A stretch of DNA of 64,000 nt from Methylibium sp965279545 (GTDB lineage: Bacteria > Pseudomonadota > Gammaproteobacteria > Burkholderiales > Burkholderiaceae_C), in assembly GCF_965279545.1 (NCBI RefSeq), contig NZ_OZ257250.1, positions 1,798,001 through 1,862,000 on the forward strand, given 5' to 3'. The notes beneath the pieces are model-generated. The model made no database searches and was not told the origin of the DNA. It saw only the letters and a list, made by a program, of their open reading frames with translations. Both the position numbers and the translations under genes were made by a program. Each line of letters opens with the position of its first letter. Position 1 is the stretch's first letter. Positions 1-10,569 of this stretch are shown in pieces.

Positions 1-935
1 AGCGTGGCCACTGCATGCGGGTTGTGCGCCACATCGAGCACCAGCGTCGGCGCTCCCGGCACGATCTGGAAGCGCCCGGGCAGTTCGACCATCGCCAGGC
101 CGTTGCGCACGGCTTGCGCCGTGACCGGCAAGCGGTCGCGCAGCGCCTCGAGCGCGGCCAGCACCCCCGAGGCATTGAGCAACTGATTGGCACCGCGCAG
201 CGCCGGGTACGCCAGGCCGTTGTGGCGGCGCAGGCGTCCGGCCCAGCCCCACTGCTGCTTGTCGCCCCGGTAGCTGAAGTCCTGCCCGAAGCGCCACAGG
301 TCCGCACCGATCTCGCGGGCCCGGTCGAGCACGCTCTGCGGGGGCAGCGGATCGCTCACGATGGCCGGCCGGCCGATGCGCAGGATGCCGGCCTTTTCAC
401 GGCCGATCGTCTCGCGATCGGCCCCCAGGTAGTCCATGTGATCGAGGTCGATGCTGGTGAGGATGGCACAGTCGGTGTCGATCGAGTTGACCGCGTCGAG
501 ACGCCCGCCCAGACCGACCTCCAGCACCACCGCATCGAGCGCAGCCTGGCCGAGCAGGCGCAGGATCACGAGCGTGGTGAACTCGAAGTAGGTCAGGGTT
601 TCGCCCTGGCGCGCGGCCTCGACCGCCGCGAAGTGCGGCAGCAGCGCCGCCGCTTCGACGCTCTCGCCGCCCACGCGGCAGCGCTCCTCGAAGTGCACCA
701 GGTGCGGCGACGTGTAGACGCCGACGCGGTAACCCGACTGCAGCAGGATCGCCTCGAGCATCGCGCAGGTCGAGCCTTTGCCGTTGGTGCCGGCCACCGT
801 GAACACCGGGCACTCGAAGCCGACGCCCAGGCGCTCGCGCACGCGTTGCACACGCTCCAGCGTGAGGTCGATGGTCTTGGGGTGCAGGCGCTCGCAGTGG
901 GCCAGCCAGTCTGCGAGCGTGGACGGGGTCGTCAT
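1..935 (-). CDS. folC: Bifunctional folylpolyglutamate synthase/dihydrofolate synthase (partial, C-terminus beyond left edge)
   Basis: This cytoplasmic Mur-ligase-fold enzyme joins dihydropteroate and glutamate and adds further glutamates to folates. The reading frame starts at ATG 935 (MTTPSTLADWLAHCERLHP) and stays open to base 1, about 310 codons; the family usually has about 430 residues, so the C-terminal domain lies outside the window. The ATP-binding loop FTVAGTNGKGST is at residues 45-56, and the Mur-ligase motif TSIDLDHMDYLG follows in the middle of the protein. It is the last visible gene of the minus-strand run and comes after accD, as in many beta-proteobacteria. A possible accD terminator lies between the two genes, so folC may have its own promoter there. 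Identity is clear from the motifs; the product is only partly visible. Confidence 0.93.
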   Translation of the reverse strand, partial: MTTPSTLADWLAHCERLHPKTIDLTLERVQRVRERLGVGFECPVFTVAGTNGKGSTCAMLEAILLQSGYRVGVYTSPHLVHFEERCRVGGESVEAAALLPHFAAVEAARQGETLTYFEFTTLVILRLLGQAALDAVVLEVGLGGRLDAVNSIDTDCAILTSIDLDHMDYLGADRETIGREKAGILRIGRPAIVSDPLPPQSVLDRAREIGADLWRFGQDFSYRGDKQQWGWAGRLRRHNGLAYPALRGANQLLNASGVLAALEALRDRLPVTAQAVRNGLAMVELPGRFQIVPGAPTLVLDVAHNPHAVAT

Positions 936-974
936 GGAGCGCGATGGTAAGTGGGACGGAACGACCAAACACAA

Positions 975-992
975 GGGCGGCCGCAGCCGCCC
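975..992 (-). terminator. Possible intrinsic terminator after accD
   Basis: A 7-bp GC stem (GGGCGGC with GCCGCCC) closes a four-base loop. On the minus strand it is followed by TTGTGTTTGG, which is only moderately T-rich. It sits between the accD stop (1119) and the folC start (935), so it would end accD transcription or reduce read-through into folC. Confidence 0.4.
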
Positions 993-1118
993 CTTGCCGC
1001 GCCGGTGGCTCGCGCCGCCAGGTGCAGCAGCAGGGACTCAGCCGAGCGCCGGACCGCCCCAAGCCGGCTGCGCCTGCCTCGCAGGATGGTCGCAGCAGGT
1101 CGCGGCCGGCGGCACCAC

Positions 1119-1991
1119 TCAGGCCACGGCGTCGGCGCTCTGCCGCTGCAGCATCGCCAGCGCACGCGCCACCGTGCCGCGCAGCTCGCGGCGGTCGACG
1201 ATCATGTCGAGTGCGCCCTTGTTCATCAGGAACTCGCTGCGCTGGAAGCCTTCGGGCAGTTTCTCGCGCACGGTGTTCTCGATGACCCGCGGACCGGCGA
1301 AACCGATCAGCGCCTTGGGCTCGGCGATCACCACATCGCCCATGAACGCGAAGCCGGCCGACACGCCGCCCATGGTCGGATCGGTCAGCACGCTGATGTA
1401 GGGCAGCTTCGCCTTCGCGAGCCGCGTCAGCGCAGCATTGGTCTTGGCCATCTGCATCAGCGACAGCAGACCTTCCTGCATGCGCGCGCCGCCGGTCGCG
1501 GTGAAGCAGATGAATGGCGTCTTCTGGTCGATCGCTGCCTCGACCCCGCGCACGAAGCGTTCACCGACGACCGAGCCCATCGAGCCGCCCATGAAATCGA
1601 ACTCGAAGGCCGCCGCCACGATCGGCAGCGTGTGGACCGCGCCGCCCATGACCACCAGCGCGTCGGTTTCGCCGGTGGCTTCCATCGCCTGCTTCAGGCG
1701 CTCGGGGTACTTCTTGCTGTCCTTGAACTTCAGCGGATCGACCGGCACGACTTCCTGCGCCAGTTCGTAGCGGCCCTCGGGATCGAGGAACTTGTCGAGA
1801 CGCTCGCGCGCACCGACGCGGTGGTGATGGGCGCATTTCGGGCAGACGTAGGCGTTCTGTTCCAGGTCGGTCTTGTAGAGCACCGTCTCGCAGGCAGGGC
1901 ACTTGATCCACAGTCCCTCGGGCACCGAGCGGCGCTCGGTCGGGTCGGTGGGCTGGATCTTCGGCGGCAGCAGTTTCTCGAGCCAACTCAT
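1119..1991 (-). CDS. accD: Acetyl-CoA carboxylase carboxyltransferase subunit beta
   Basis: AccD pairs with AccA to carry out the carboxyl-transfer half of acetyl-CoA carboxylase, making malonyl-CoA for fatty acid synthesis in the cytoplasm. The product has 290 residues, the normal size. The N-terminal zinc ribbon is complete, with Cys31, Cys34, Cys50 and Cys53 (CPAC...CPKC). The crotonase-like carboxyltransferase core follows, with motifs such as FTATGGARMQEG and TDPTMGGVSAGFA. The start MSWLEKLLPPKI is the usual one for the family; a longer upstream reading overlaps trpA and is not credible. The ATG (1991-1989) overlaps the trpA stop as ATGA, so the two are probably translationally coupled. 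The trpA-accD-folC order is common in beta- and gamma-proteobacteria. Confidence 0.97.
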   Translation of the reverse strand: MSWLEKLLPPKIQPTDPTERRSVPEGLWIKCPACETVLYKTDLEQNAYVCPKCAHHHRVGARERLDKFLDPEGRYELAQEVVPVDPLKFKDSKKYPERLKQAMEATGETDALVVMGGAVHTLPIVAAAFEFDFMGGSMGSVVGERFVRGVEAAIDQKTPFICFTATGGARMQEGLLSLMQMAKTNAALTRLAKAKLPYISVLTDPTMGGVSAGFAFMGDVVIAEPKALIGFAGPRVIENTVREKLPEGFQRSEFLMNKGALDMIVDRRELRGTVARALAMLQRQSADAVA

Positions 1992-2803
1992 GCACGCACT
2001 CCTTCGGTTGAATCTAGCGCCTCGCGTATCGAGGCAATGAATGCAGCACCGGCCGCAGCGACGTTCTCGCGGGGCTCGGTCTCCAGCAACTGCACGATGC
2101 GCGAGCCGATGACGACGGCATCGGCCACCGCCGCCAGCGCCTGGGCCGTGGCGGCGTCGCGGATGCCGAAGCCCACGCCGACCGGCACCTTCACATGCTC
2201 GCGGATGCGCGGCAGCATCTTCGACACCGCATCCGTGTCCAGGTGGCCGGCCCCGGTCACGCCCTTGAGCGACACGTAGTAGACGTAGCCGCGCGCGATG
2301 CGGCCCACGTCCTTCATGCGCCGCTCGGTCGAGGTCGGGGCGAGCAGGAAGATCGGGTCGAGCCCCGCGCCCTGCAGTTGCGAGGCGAAGGCCTCGCACT
2401 CCTCGGGCGGATAGTCGACCACCAGCACGCCGTCGACGCCGGCCGCCTTGGCGTCCGCGACGAAACGCTCGATGCCGTAGCGCTCGACCGGGTTCGCATA
2501 GCCCATCAGCACGACCGGTGTAGCGTCGTTGCGCGCGCGAAAACCGCGCACCATCGCCAGCACCTGACCCATGCCGATGCCCTTGGCCAGCGCCCGCTCC
2601 GAGGCCTTCTGGATCACCGGACCGTCGGCCATCGGGTCGGAGAACGGCACGCCGAGTTCGATCACGTCGGCACCGGCCTCGGCCATTGCCAGCATGATGT
2701 CGACGGTGGCGTCGGCATAGGGATCGCCGGCCGTGATGTAGGGAATGAGTGCCGTGCGGCGCCGTGCACGCAGGCGCTCGAAGGTGGCAGCGATGCGGCT
2801 CAT
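1988..2803 (-). CDS. trpA: Tryptophan synthase alpha chain
   Basis: TrpA cleaves indole-3-glycerol phosphate to indole and glyceraldehyde-3-phosphate and passes indole through a tunnel to TrpB. The protein has 271 residues. The two catalytic acids, Glu49 (VIELGVPFSDP) and Asp60 (MADGP), fall at exactly the positions known for the Salmonella enzyme, which supports the start MSRIAATFERLRARRR at 2803. The ATG overlaps the trpB stop (ATGA), and the TGA overlaps the accD start in the same way, so trpB, trpA and accD form a tightly coupled set. No oddities were seen. Confidence 0.98.
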   Translation of the reverse strand: MSRIAATFERLRARRRTALIPYITAGDPYADATVDIMLAMAEAGADVIELGVPFSDPMADGPVIQKASERALAKGIGMGQVLAMVRGFRARNDATPVVLMGYANPVERYGIERFVADAKAAGVDGVLVVDYPPEECEAFASQLQGAGLDPIFLLAPTSTERRMKDVGRIARGYVYYVSLKGVTGAGHLDTDAVSKMLPRIREHVKVPVGVGFGIRDAATAQALAAVADAVVIGSRIVQLLETEPRENVAAAGAAFIASIREALDSTEGVRA

Positions 2804-4038
2804 TGCTTCACCTTCTCGCCGCGCGACGACGGCCGGTCGTAGAAATCGGCGCCGGACAGGTCGGCGACGGTGCCGATGTCCTTGTCGCCGCGACCGGACA
2901 GGTTGACCAGCAGGCACTGGTCAGGGCGCATCGTCGGGGCCAGCTTCATCGCATAGGCCACCGCATGGCTCGATTCCAGCGCCGGGATGATGCCTTCGGT
3001 GCGGCACAGGCGGTGGAAGGCCTGCAGCGCCTCGTCGTCGGTGATGCCGACGTACTCGGCCCGCCCGATGTCCTTCAGGTAGGCGTGCTCGGGACCGACG
3101 CCGGGGTAGTCGAGCCCGGCCGAGATCGAGTGCGTCTCGATGATCTGGCCGTTCGCGTCCTGCAACAGGTAAGTGCGGTTGCCGTGCAGCACGCCGGGCG
3201 AGCCGGCGCTGAGGCTGGCGGCGTGCTTGCCGCTGTCGAGCCCGTGGCCGGCCGCCTCGACGCCGATCAACCGCACGTCCTCGTGCCGGATGTAGGGATA
3301 GAAGATGCCCATCGCGTTGCTGCCGCCGCCGACGCAGGCGATCACCGCATCGGGCTGGCGGCCCGCCATCGCCGGCATCTGCGTCAGGCATTCCTCGCCG
3401 ATGACGCTCTGGAAGTCGCGCACCATCTCCGGATACGGCGCCGGGCCGGCGACCGTGCCGATGATGTAGAAGGTGTTCTCGACGTTGGTGACCCAGTCGC
3501 GCAGCGCCTCGTTCAGCGCGTCCTTCAGCGTCCGGCTGCCGCTCTCCACTGGCACCACCTTCGCGCCCAGCAGGTGCATGCGGTAGACGTTGGGCGATTG
3601 GCGCTTCACGTCCTCGCTGCCCATGTAGACCACGCACTCCATGCCGTAACGGGCACAGACGGTGGCCGTGGCCACGCCGTGCTGGCCGGCGCCCGTCTCG
3701 GCGATCACGCGCGGCTTGCCCATGCGCCGGGCGAGCAGGGCCTGGCCGATGGTGTTGTTGATCTTGTGCGCGCCGGTGTGATTCAGGTCTTCGCGCTTGA
3801 GGTAGATCTGCGCGCCGCCGAGCTCGCGGCTCATGCGCGCGGCATGGTAGATCGGGCTCGGCCGGCCGACGAAATGCGCGAGTTCGTACTTGAACTCGGC
3901 CACGAACTCGGCGTCGTTGCGGTAGCGCGCGTAGGTCGCCTTCAACTCATCGAGCGCATGGATCAGGGTTTCGGCGACGAAGCTGCCGCCGTAGCGGCCG
4001 AAATGGCCGCTGGCATCGGGTTGCTGGTAGTTCAACAT
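2800..4038 (-). CDS. trpB: Tryptophan synthase beta chain
   Basis: TrpB is the pyridoxal-phosphate subunit that condenses indole with serine to give tryptophan. The product has 412 residues from the start MLNYQQPDASGHFGRYGG, which matches the family; the frame is open further upstream but that part is not protein-like. The PLP lysine is Lys92 in LNHTGAHKINN. The phosphate-binding GGGSNAMG motif and the ETGAGQHGVA loop are present. It lies 17 bases after trpF and overlaps trpA by four bases. The other trp genes (trpE, trpG, trpD, trpC) are not in this window, so the pathway is split, as is usual for beta-proteobacteria. Confidence 0.98.
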   Translation of the reverse strand: MLNYQQPDASGHFGRYGGSFVAETLIHALDELKATYARYRNDAEFVAEFKYELAHFVGRPSPIYHAARMSRELGGAQIYLKREDLNHTGAHKINNTIGQALLARRMGKPRVIAETGAGQHGVATATVCARYGMECVVYMGSEDVKRQSPNVYRMHLLGAKVVPVESGSRTLKDALNEALRDWVTNVENTFYIIGTVAGPAPYPEMVRDFQSVIGEECLTQMPAMAGRQPDAVIACVGGGSNAMGIFYPYIRHEDVRLIGVEAAGHGLDSGKHAASLSAGSPGVLHGNRTYLLQDANGQIIETHSISAGLDYPGVGPEHAYLKDIGRAEYVGITDDEALQAFHRLCRTEGIIPALESSHAVAYAMKLAPTMRPDQCLLVNLSGRGDKDIGTVADLSGADFYDRPSSRGEKVKQ

Positions 4039-4055
4039 GGGTGCAAATGAAGGTG

Positions 4056-4697
4056 TCAGATCGCGCTGGCGGCGACGCGGGCATCGGCCTCGCGCACTGC
4101 CTCGCAAAACCGGCGGACGGCTGCGGCATCCTTGATGCCCTTCGCACTTTCCACGCCGGAACTCACGTCAACGGCCCAGGGCCGCACCTTCAGCACCCCA
4201 TCGGTCACGTTGGCAGCATTCAACCCACCAGACAAAACGAGCGGACGGGTGACGCCGGAGGGAACGAGTGACCAATCGAAGACCTTTCCGCCGCCGCCAT
4301 AGCCGTCGACGTGAGCGTCGAGCAGCAGGGCCTGGGCGTTCGAGAACTGCTGCGCAAAGTTTAACAAATCGAAACCCGGCGCCATGCGGGCGGCCCGGAG
4401 ATAGGGTCGCCCGGCGGCATCGCACTGCGCCGGCGTCTCGTCGCCGTGGAACTGCAGCAGGACTGCGGGGATCGCCTGGCAGGCCGCAGCGATTTCGCCC
4501 GGTGCCGCATTCACGAACAAGCCGACCGGCATGACGAAGGGAGGCAGCCGCCGCGCCAGGGCTGCGGCCCGCTCCAGCGTGACGACGCGCGGGCTCTTCG
4601 CGTACAGCACGAAGCCGACCGCGTCGGCACCGGCCTCGACGGCCGCGTCGACATCGGCCTCTCGGGTCAGGCCACAGATCTTGATGCGGGTGCGCAT
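4056..4697 (-). CDS. trpF: Phosphoribosylanthranilate isomerase
   Basis: TrpF catalyses the Amadori rearrangement of N-(5-phosphoribosyl)anthranilate, the third step of tryptophan synthesis. It is a single (beta/alpha)8 barrel of 213 residues. The catalytic cysteine is Cys8 in the N-terminal RIKICGLTREADVDAA motif. The phosphate-binding ends PLVLSGGLN and AVDVSSGVE are both present. The start is the ATG directly before RTRIKICG (4697); longer readings run into truA. It sits 7 bases after the truA stop and 17 bases before trpB, consistent with one transcript. Confidence 0.97.
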   Translation of the reverse strand: MRTRIKICGLTREADVDAAVEAGADAVGFVLYAKSPRVVTLERAAALARRLPPFVMPVGLFVNAAPGEIAAACQAIPAVLLQFHGDETPAQCDAAGRPYLRAARMAPGFDLLNFAQQFSNAQALLLDAHVDGYGGGGKVFDWSLVPSGVTRPLVLSGGLNAANVTDGVLKVRPWAVDVSSGVESAKGIKDAAAVRRFCEAVREADARVAASAI

Positions 4698-4704
4698 GGG
4701 GTGC

Positions 4705-5487
4705 TCAAGGCAACCAATCGAAGGCCGGTGTGCGTTCGGGCAGGTCGAGGCCTGCATCGTAGTGCGGCCCGAGGAAGTACAGCCCGTCCGGGGCAAAGGT
4801 GGGCGCCGCCAGTCTACGGTCTCGCCCGGCCAGCACCTCGGCCAGCCATTGCGGCGCGCGTGCACCCTGCCCCACGGCCAGCAGGCAACCCATCAGGTTG
4901 CGCACCATGTGGTGCAGGAAGGCGCTGGCCTCGAACTCGAAGCGCCAGTAGGCACCGCGGCGAACGATTTCGATGCGCCGCAAGGTCTTCACGGGACTGG
5001 CCGCCTGGCACTCGGCCGATCGAAAGGCGCTGAAATCGTGCTCGCCGATCAGGTGGGCGGCCGCCGCCCGCATCGCCTCGGCATCGAGCGGCCGGAACAC
5101 CCAGCCCACGGCGCCCACCTCGATCGCAGGCCGGACCGCCGACTCCAGCAACAAGTAGGCATAGCGCCTGCCGCGCGCGCTGTTGCGCGCGTGGAAGCCG
5201 TCGCCGACGGGCCGGCACCATTGCACTGCAATGTCGTCGGGCAGGTAGCGGTTGGTGCCACGCACCCACGAGAAGGGCTCGCGCTCGATCCCGGTGTCGA
5301 GGTGGATCACCTGATTGAGCGCATGCACGCCGGTATCGGTGCGCCCGGCGCACACGGTGCGCAGCGGCCGGTCGGCAAAGCGCGACAGCGCCGCCTCGAG
5401 CCGGTCCTGCACCGTGCGTCCCCCCGGCTGACTCTGCCAACCGAAATAGGCGTTGCCCCGGTAGCTCAGGCCCAGGGCCAAACGCAT
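4705..5487 (-). CDS. truA: tRNA pseudouridine(38-40) synthase TruA
   Basis: TruA isomerises uridines 38, 39 and 40 in the anticodon arm of many tRNAs. The protein has 260 residues. The catalytic aspartate is Asp51 in CAGRTDTGVHA, the TruA signature. The N-terminal MRLALGLSYRGNAYFGWQ is typical. It lies between fimV (43 bases upstream) and trpF (7 bases downstream); the fimV-truA-trpF order is a familiar arrangement in Burkholderiales and Pseudomonas relatives. Nothing unusual was seen. Confidence 0.97.
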   Translation of the reverse strand: MRLALGLSYRGNAYFGWQSQPGGRTVQDRLEAALSRFADRPLRTVCAGRTDTGVHALNQVIHLDTGIEREPFSWVRGTNRYLPDDIAVQWCRPVGDGFHARNSARGRRYAYLLLESAVRPAIEVGAVGWVFRPLDAEAMRAAAAHLIGEHDFSAFRSAECQAASPVKTLRRIEIVRRGAYWRFEFEASAFLHHMVRNLMGCLLAVGQGARAPQWLAEVLAGRDRRLAAPTFAPDGLYFLGPHYDAGLDLPERTPAFDWLP

Positions 5488-5530
5488 GGCCCGGAGCCCG
5501 GCAAGTGCAGTGCGACCGAACCGGCCCGGT

Positions 5531-8053
5531 TCAGCCGATGTCCTTCAGCATGCTCTGGGCCTTGGTCTTGAGCGTGCCGCTGGAGCGGGCCACGACTTCC
5601 TGAAGCAGGTCGCGCGCGCCCTCGAGATCACCGATCTGGCGGAACTCCTCGGCGAGTTCGAGCTTGCGCGCGAGCGCCTCGTCGGTCGCCACGTCACCCG
5701 GCAGATCGAAGTTGCCGAGGTCCGGCAGGGCCTGTTCGACTCCCGGCGTCGCGGCCGGGTCCGATGGGGCATCGAGCGACAGCGACGGCAGCTCGAAGTC
5801 GAAACCGAGATCCCCAGCCGCCGCGGTCGGGAGCGGTTGCGTGCGCTCCGGCATCGACCTCGGGGTCTCGTCCAGCGCGCCGGGGACCGAGACGTCCAGA
5901 TCCAGGTCGACACCCGGATCCTCGAGGATCTCGGAGCGCTGTGCATCGAAGCGCGAGGGCGACGGCAACACCGACTGGGGCATCGTGCTGGCACCGAGCG
6001 CCTCGACCACCGCACCACCATCGGCCGAAACGCCGGGCGGGCGTCCGCCCGGCTGGTACATCGGGTTCTCGGGATCGATACCCACACCGAGCTGCTGGGC
6101 ACGCGTCCAATCCTCACCCTCACCGCCGGTCAGCGCATAGAGCTGCGTCGCCAACAATTCGAAGCCCTTCGTGTCGCGTCGCTTCGCGTACACCTCGAGC
6201 AGCTTCAGGCGGATGGCCATGCGCTCGGGGCTCGAGCGCATGGCTTCCTTCAGGATTTCCTCGGCTTGCAGATCGCGACCATAGGCAAGGTACACATCGG
6301 CTTCGGCCACCGGATCGACATCGCCGATCGCATCGAGCTGGCTCAGCGAGTAGCTCATCGACGACGGGACGCCGGTTGCATCGCGGGTGTCCACGCGCTG
6401 TCCACCACTGGCGCCGAAGAACGAGTCGGGCTGCAGACGGCTCTCGAGGAACGAGGTCTCCCCGCTGTCCCGCTTACCCTGCCGCATGCGGTAGAAGCCG
6501 AACCCCGCGAGAAGCGCAACCAGCACGCCCGCGCCCGGCAACAGCAGCGGGTTCTCGAGCAGACCGTCGATGAAGCTCGGCCCTTGTGTCGGCGTCGGAG
6601 CAGGTGCCACTGCCGGCTCGCTGGCGGCGGCTGCCGGCGCGGGCGAAGAGGGCGCAGCCACAGGCGGCTCTGCGACCGTGGCTGGAGCGGACGCCACGAC
6701 CGCCGGCGCCTCGGCGCTCGCAGCCGGCGCGGGGCTGGGAACCGGCGCAGGCGCAGGTGCGGGTGCTGGCGGTGTCGGAGTGGGGACAGGCGCCGGCTTG
6801 GGCGCCGGCGGCACGACCGTCGGAGCGGGCACGGCGAGCGCCCCGGGCTTCGCGGCCCCGGCCGAAGCCGCCGACCCGGCCGCCGCCGCGCCCTGCAGCT
6901 TCTTCAGCTCTTCAACGTTCTTGGACAACTCGGCGACGCGGGTGGAGCTGTCCTTCTGTTCGCGCCCCTTGGCCAACTGATCTTCCGGGCCGGGCTTGCT
7001 GGCGCCGACCGCACCCTTGCTCAAGGTCAGCTTGTCGGGAGCCCCGCCGCTGGCGGTCTTGCGATCCTGGACTTCCGCCTGCACCTTGCCGGCAGCGGAG
7101 CGGCTGCTGTCCTGAGCAACCGTGGTCGGCACGCCACCGGCGAGCTTCTCGCGATAGGCACCGAAGTCGGCGCTCTGCGCCTGGATCACCTGCCGCGCGT
7201 CCGACGGCGAGACCGCCTTGCCCTGGTCGGCACTGGGCACGGTGAGCACCGCACCGGCCTTGAGCCGGTTCATGTTGTTGCCGAGGAAGGCGTCCGGGTT
7301 GCTGCGATAGAGCGACACGAGCATCTGATCCAGCGAAACACCCGGCTGCTGAGTGCGACTGGCGATGCGGTAAAGCGTATCGCCCGCCTTGACGCGGTAT
7401 TCGGTCGCAGCGGACGCAGACGGCTCGGCTGCAGCGCGAAGCGCCGGAGCCGCGGCAGGACGCGGTGCAGGCGCGGGAGCCGGCGCTGCCGCGGGCGACG
7501 GACTGGGCGCCGCAGCGCGCGGCGGCAGCGGCGCCGCAGCGGTCGAAGAGGACGGCGCCGGCGAGATGACCGTTGGCGCCGAGGCCGGTGCGGCAGCCCG
7601 CGTGGCCGGCGGATCGAACAACATGGTGAACTCGCGCACCAGCCGTCCTGACGACCAGTTCAGTTCGAGGATCACATCGACGAAGGGCTCACCGACAGGA
7701 CGGTCGCCCATGACGCGCAGATAGGGCCGGCCGTCGGCACGCCGCTGCAGTGTCACGCTGGCGGAGGCCAGGGCTGCGTTGTAGTCGACACCCGCCGCGC
7801 GGTAAGCGTCCGGCGGCGCAATGTGCACCTTCAGGCTGGACGCCTCTTCGGGCGTCAACGCCGTCACGTCGATCTCGGCCCTCAGCGCTTCGCCGAGGGA
7901 CGATTGCACGGACAGACGCCCCAAGCCCAGCGCAGCCGCGTCTATCGGCATCCAAGCAGAGACCGCCAGTGCTGCAGCAGCGATGGCGTTCAGGGTTCTG
8001 GGTGCACGAGCCTGCCCGACGCGGTTCTTACGTTCTTTCAAGGCGCCTCCCAA
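5531..8053 (-). CDS. fimV: FimV-like polar/peptidoglycan-binding membrane protein
   Basis: FimV family proteins bind peptidoglycan, sit in the inner membrane and organise polar assembly, type IV pili and related secretion. This one has 840 residues. An N-terminal signal segment (about residues 20-42) leads into the conserved FimV N-terminal domain (LGRLSVQSSLGEALRAEIDV). A LysM domain begins near residue 218 (EYRVKAGDTLYRIASRT). A Pro/Ala-rich linker follows, then one membrane helix near 501-520 (LLPGAGVLVALLAGFGFY). The acidic cytoplasmic part carries TPR-like repeats and ends in the FimV C-terminal domain (EARDLLQEVVARSSG). Low-complexity Ala/Pro/Val stretches explain the many spurious overlapping frames. 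It lies 230 bases after asd on the same strand. Confidence 0.93.
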   Translation of the reverse strand: MGGALKERKNRVGQARAPRTLNAIAAAALAVSAWMPIDAAALGLGRLSVQSSLGEALRAEIDVTALTPEEASSLKVHIAPPDAYRAAGVDYNAALASASVTLQRRADGRPYLRVMGDRPVGEPFVDVILELNWSSGRLVREFTMLFDPPATRAAAPASAPTVISPAPSSSTAAAPLPPRAAAPSPSPAAAPAPAPAPRPAAAPALRAAAEPSASAATEYRVKAGDTLYRIASRTQQPGVSLDQMLVSLYRSNPDAFLGNNMNRLKAGAVLTVPSADQGKAVSPSDARQVIQAQSADFGAYREKLAGGVPTTVAQDSSRSAAGKVQAEVQDRKTASGGAPDKLTLSKGAVGASKPGPEDQLAKGREQKDSSTRVAELSKNVEELKKLQGAAAAGSAASAGAAKPGALAVPAPTVVPPAPKPAPVPTPTPPAPAPAPAPVPSPAPAASAEAPAVVASAPATVAEPPVAAPSSPAPAAAASEPAVAPAPTPTQGPSFIDGLLENPLLLPGAGVLVALLAGFGFYRMRQGKRDSGETSFLESRLQPDSFFGASGGQRVDTRDATGVPSSMSYSLSQLDAIGDVDPVAEADVYLAYGRDLQAEEILKEAMRSSPERMAIRLKLLEVYAKRRDTKGFELLATQLYALTGGEGEDWTRAQQLGVGIDPENPMYQPGGRPPGVSADGGAVVEALGASTMPQSVLPSPSRFDAQRSEILEDPGVDLDLDVSVPGALDETPRSMPERTQPLPTAAAGDLGFDFELPSLSLDAPSDPAATPGVEQALPDLGNFDLPGDVATDEALARKLELAEEFRQIGDLEGARDLLQEVVARSSGTLKTKAQSMLKDIG

Positions 8054-8283
8054 ATGCGAGATCCGAGCGTCGCGTGACGCTCCTCGTAGCCCCCCGATGT
8101 CGAAGCAGCATGCCCGACAAACCGAGGTGAATTTATCGAAATCACAATAACATCAAGAGGATACGCTGACAAGCTCATGCTCCGCGTGACATTCGTTCCA
8201 ACGTGGTGGCTGTCGCGCGCCACGCAGCTTCGTTGTCGCCCTGCAACGCACGCAAGCCGCTCGATGCAATGGCCGTCGGCGCC

Positions 8284-9417
8284 TCACGCCTCGAGCAGGA
8301 TGCGCAGCATACGCCGCAAGGGTTCTGCGGCCCCCCACAGCAACTGGTCTCCGATGGTGTAGGCACCCAGATACTCCGGCCCCATCGCCAGCTTGCGCAC
8401 GCGGCCCACCGGGATGCCCAGCGTGCCGGTCACCGCCACCGGGGTCAGGTCGCGGATCGTCGCCTCGCGTGTGTTCGGCACCAGCTTGACCCACTCGTTG
8501 TCCTGCGCGATGAGGGCCTCGACATCGGCGAGCGGCACGTCTTTCCTGAGCTTGAAGGTCAGTGCCTGGCTGTGGCAGCGCATCGCGCCGACGCGCACGC
8601 AGAATCCGTCGACCGGGATCGCCGGCGTGCCGAAGCCCTCGCCGATGCCGAGAATCTTGTTGGTCTCGGCAAAGCCCTTCCATTCTTCCCGGCTCACGCC
8701 GTTGCCGAGGTCCTTGTCGATCCACGGGATGAGCGAGCCGCCCAGCGGCACGCCGAAGTGTTGCGTCTCCTCGGCCGACAGGCTGCGCTGCTTGTCGATG
8801 ATGCGGCGGTCGATCTCGAGGATCGCGCTCTTCGGGTCGTCGAGCAGGGCCCGGACTTCGGTGTTCAGCGTGCCGAACTGCGTTAGCAACTCGCGCATGT
8901 GCTGCGCGCCGCCGCCGGAGGCCGCCTGGTAGGTCATCGAGCTCATCCACTCGACCAGCCCGGCCTTGAACAGCGCACCGACACCCATCAGCATGCAGCT
9001 GACCGTGCAGTTGCCGCCGATCCAGTTGCGCTCGCCCTTGGCCAGCGCATTCTTGATGACGGGCAGGTTGACCGGGTCGAGGATGATGACGGCATCGTCC
9101 TTCATGCGCAGCGTCGAGGCGGCGTCGATCCAGTGGCCCTTCCAGCCCGCAGCACGCAACGGGGTGAACACCTCGGTCGTGTAGTCGCCGCCCTGCGCGG
9201 TGATGACGATATCGCAGCGCTTGAGCGCTTCGATGTCACGCGCATCCTTCAGCGTCGTCTCGTTCCTGGCCATCGATGGCGCCTTGCCGCCGGCGTTACT
9301 GGTGCTGAAGAACACCGGCTCGATCAGGGCGAAGTCGCCTTCGGCCTGCATGCGATCCAGCAGCACCGAACCCACCATGCCCCGCCAGCCCACCAGGCCC
9401 ACTACGGTCGTTGCCAT
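8284..9417 (-). CDS. asd: Aspartate-semialdehyde dehydrogenase
   Basis: Asd reduces aspartyl phosphate to aspartate semialdehyde with NADPH, the branch point to lysine, diaminopimelate, methionine and threonine. The 377-residue product is of the proteobacterial long type. The nucleotide-binding start VGLVGWRGMVGSVL is at residues 6-19, and the catalytic cysteine is Cys137 in GGNCTVSCMLMG. It lies 70 bases after leuB and before fimV. The leuB-asd-fimV order is characteristic of beta- and some gamma-proteobacteria. The ribosome-binding site is weak (GAGAGATTGAG before ATG). Confidence 0.97.
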   Translation of the reverse strand: MATTVVGLVGWRGMVGSVLLDRMQAEGDFALIEPVFFSTSNAGGKAPSMARNETTLKDARDIEALKRCDIVITAQGGDYTTEVFTPLRAAGWKGHWIDAASTLRMKDDAVIILDPVNLPVIKNALAKGERNWIGGNCTVSCMLMGVGALFKAGLVEWMSSMTYQAASGGGAQHMRELLTQFGTLNTEVRALLDDPKSAILEIDRRIIDKQRSLSAEETQHFGVPLGGSLIPWIDKDLGNGVSREEWKGFAETNKILGIGEGFGTPAIPVDGFCVRVGAMRCHSQALTFKLRKDVPLADVEALIAQDNEWVKLVPNTREATIRDLTPVAVTGTLGIPVGRVRKLAMGPEYLGAYTIGDQLLWGAAEPLRRMLRILLEA

Positions 9418-9487
9418 CTCAATCTCTCGCTCACAAAAAGTTCGAATTCCATTCGCGGCGCACCGGCACCGCGCCCACCGGCAGAGT

Positions 9488-10567
<1,080 letters not shown>

Positions 10568-10569
10568 GC

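Noticed and set aside
8065..8082. GAGCGTC/GACGCTC hairpin upstream of fimV as a terminator
   Set aside because: The 7-bp stem has no T-run on either strand, and its place just before fimV on the minus strand does not fit the end of a gene.
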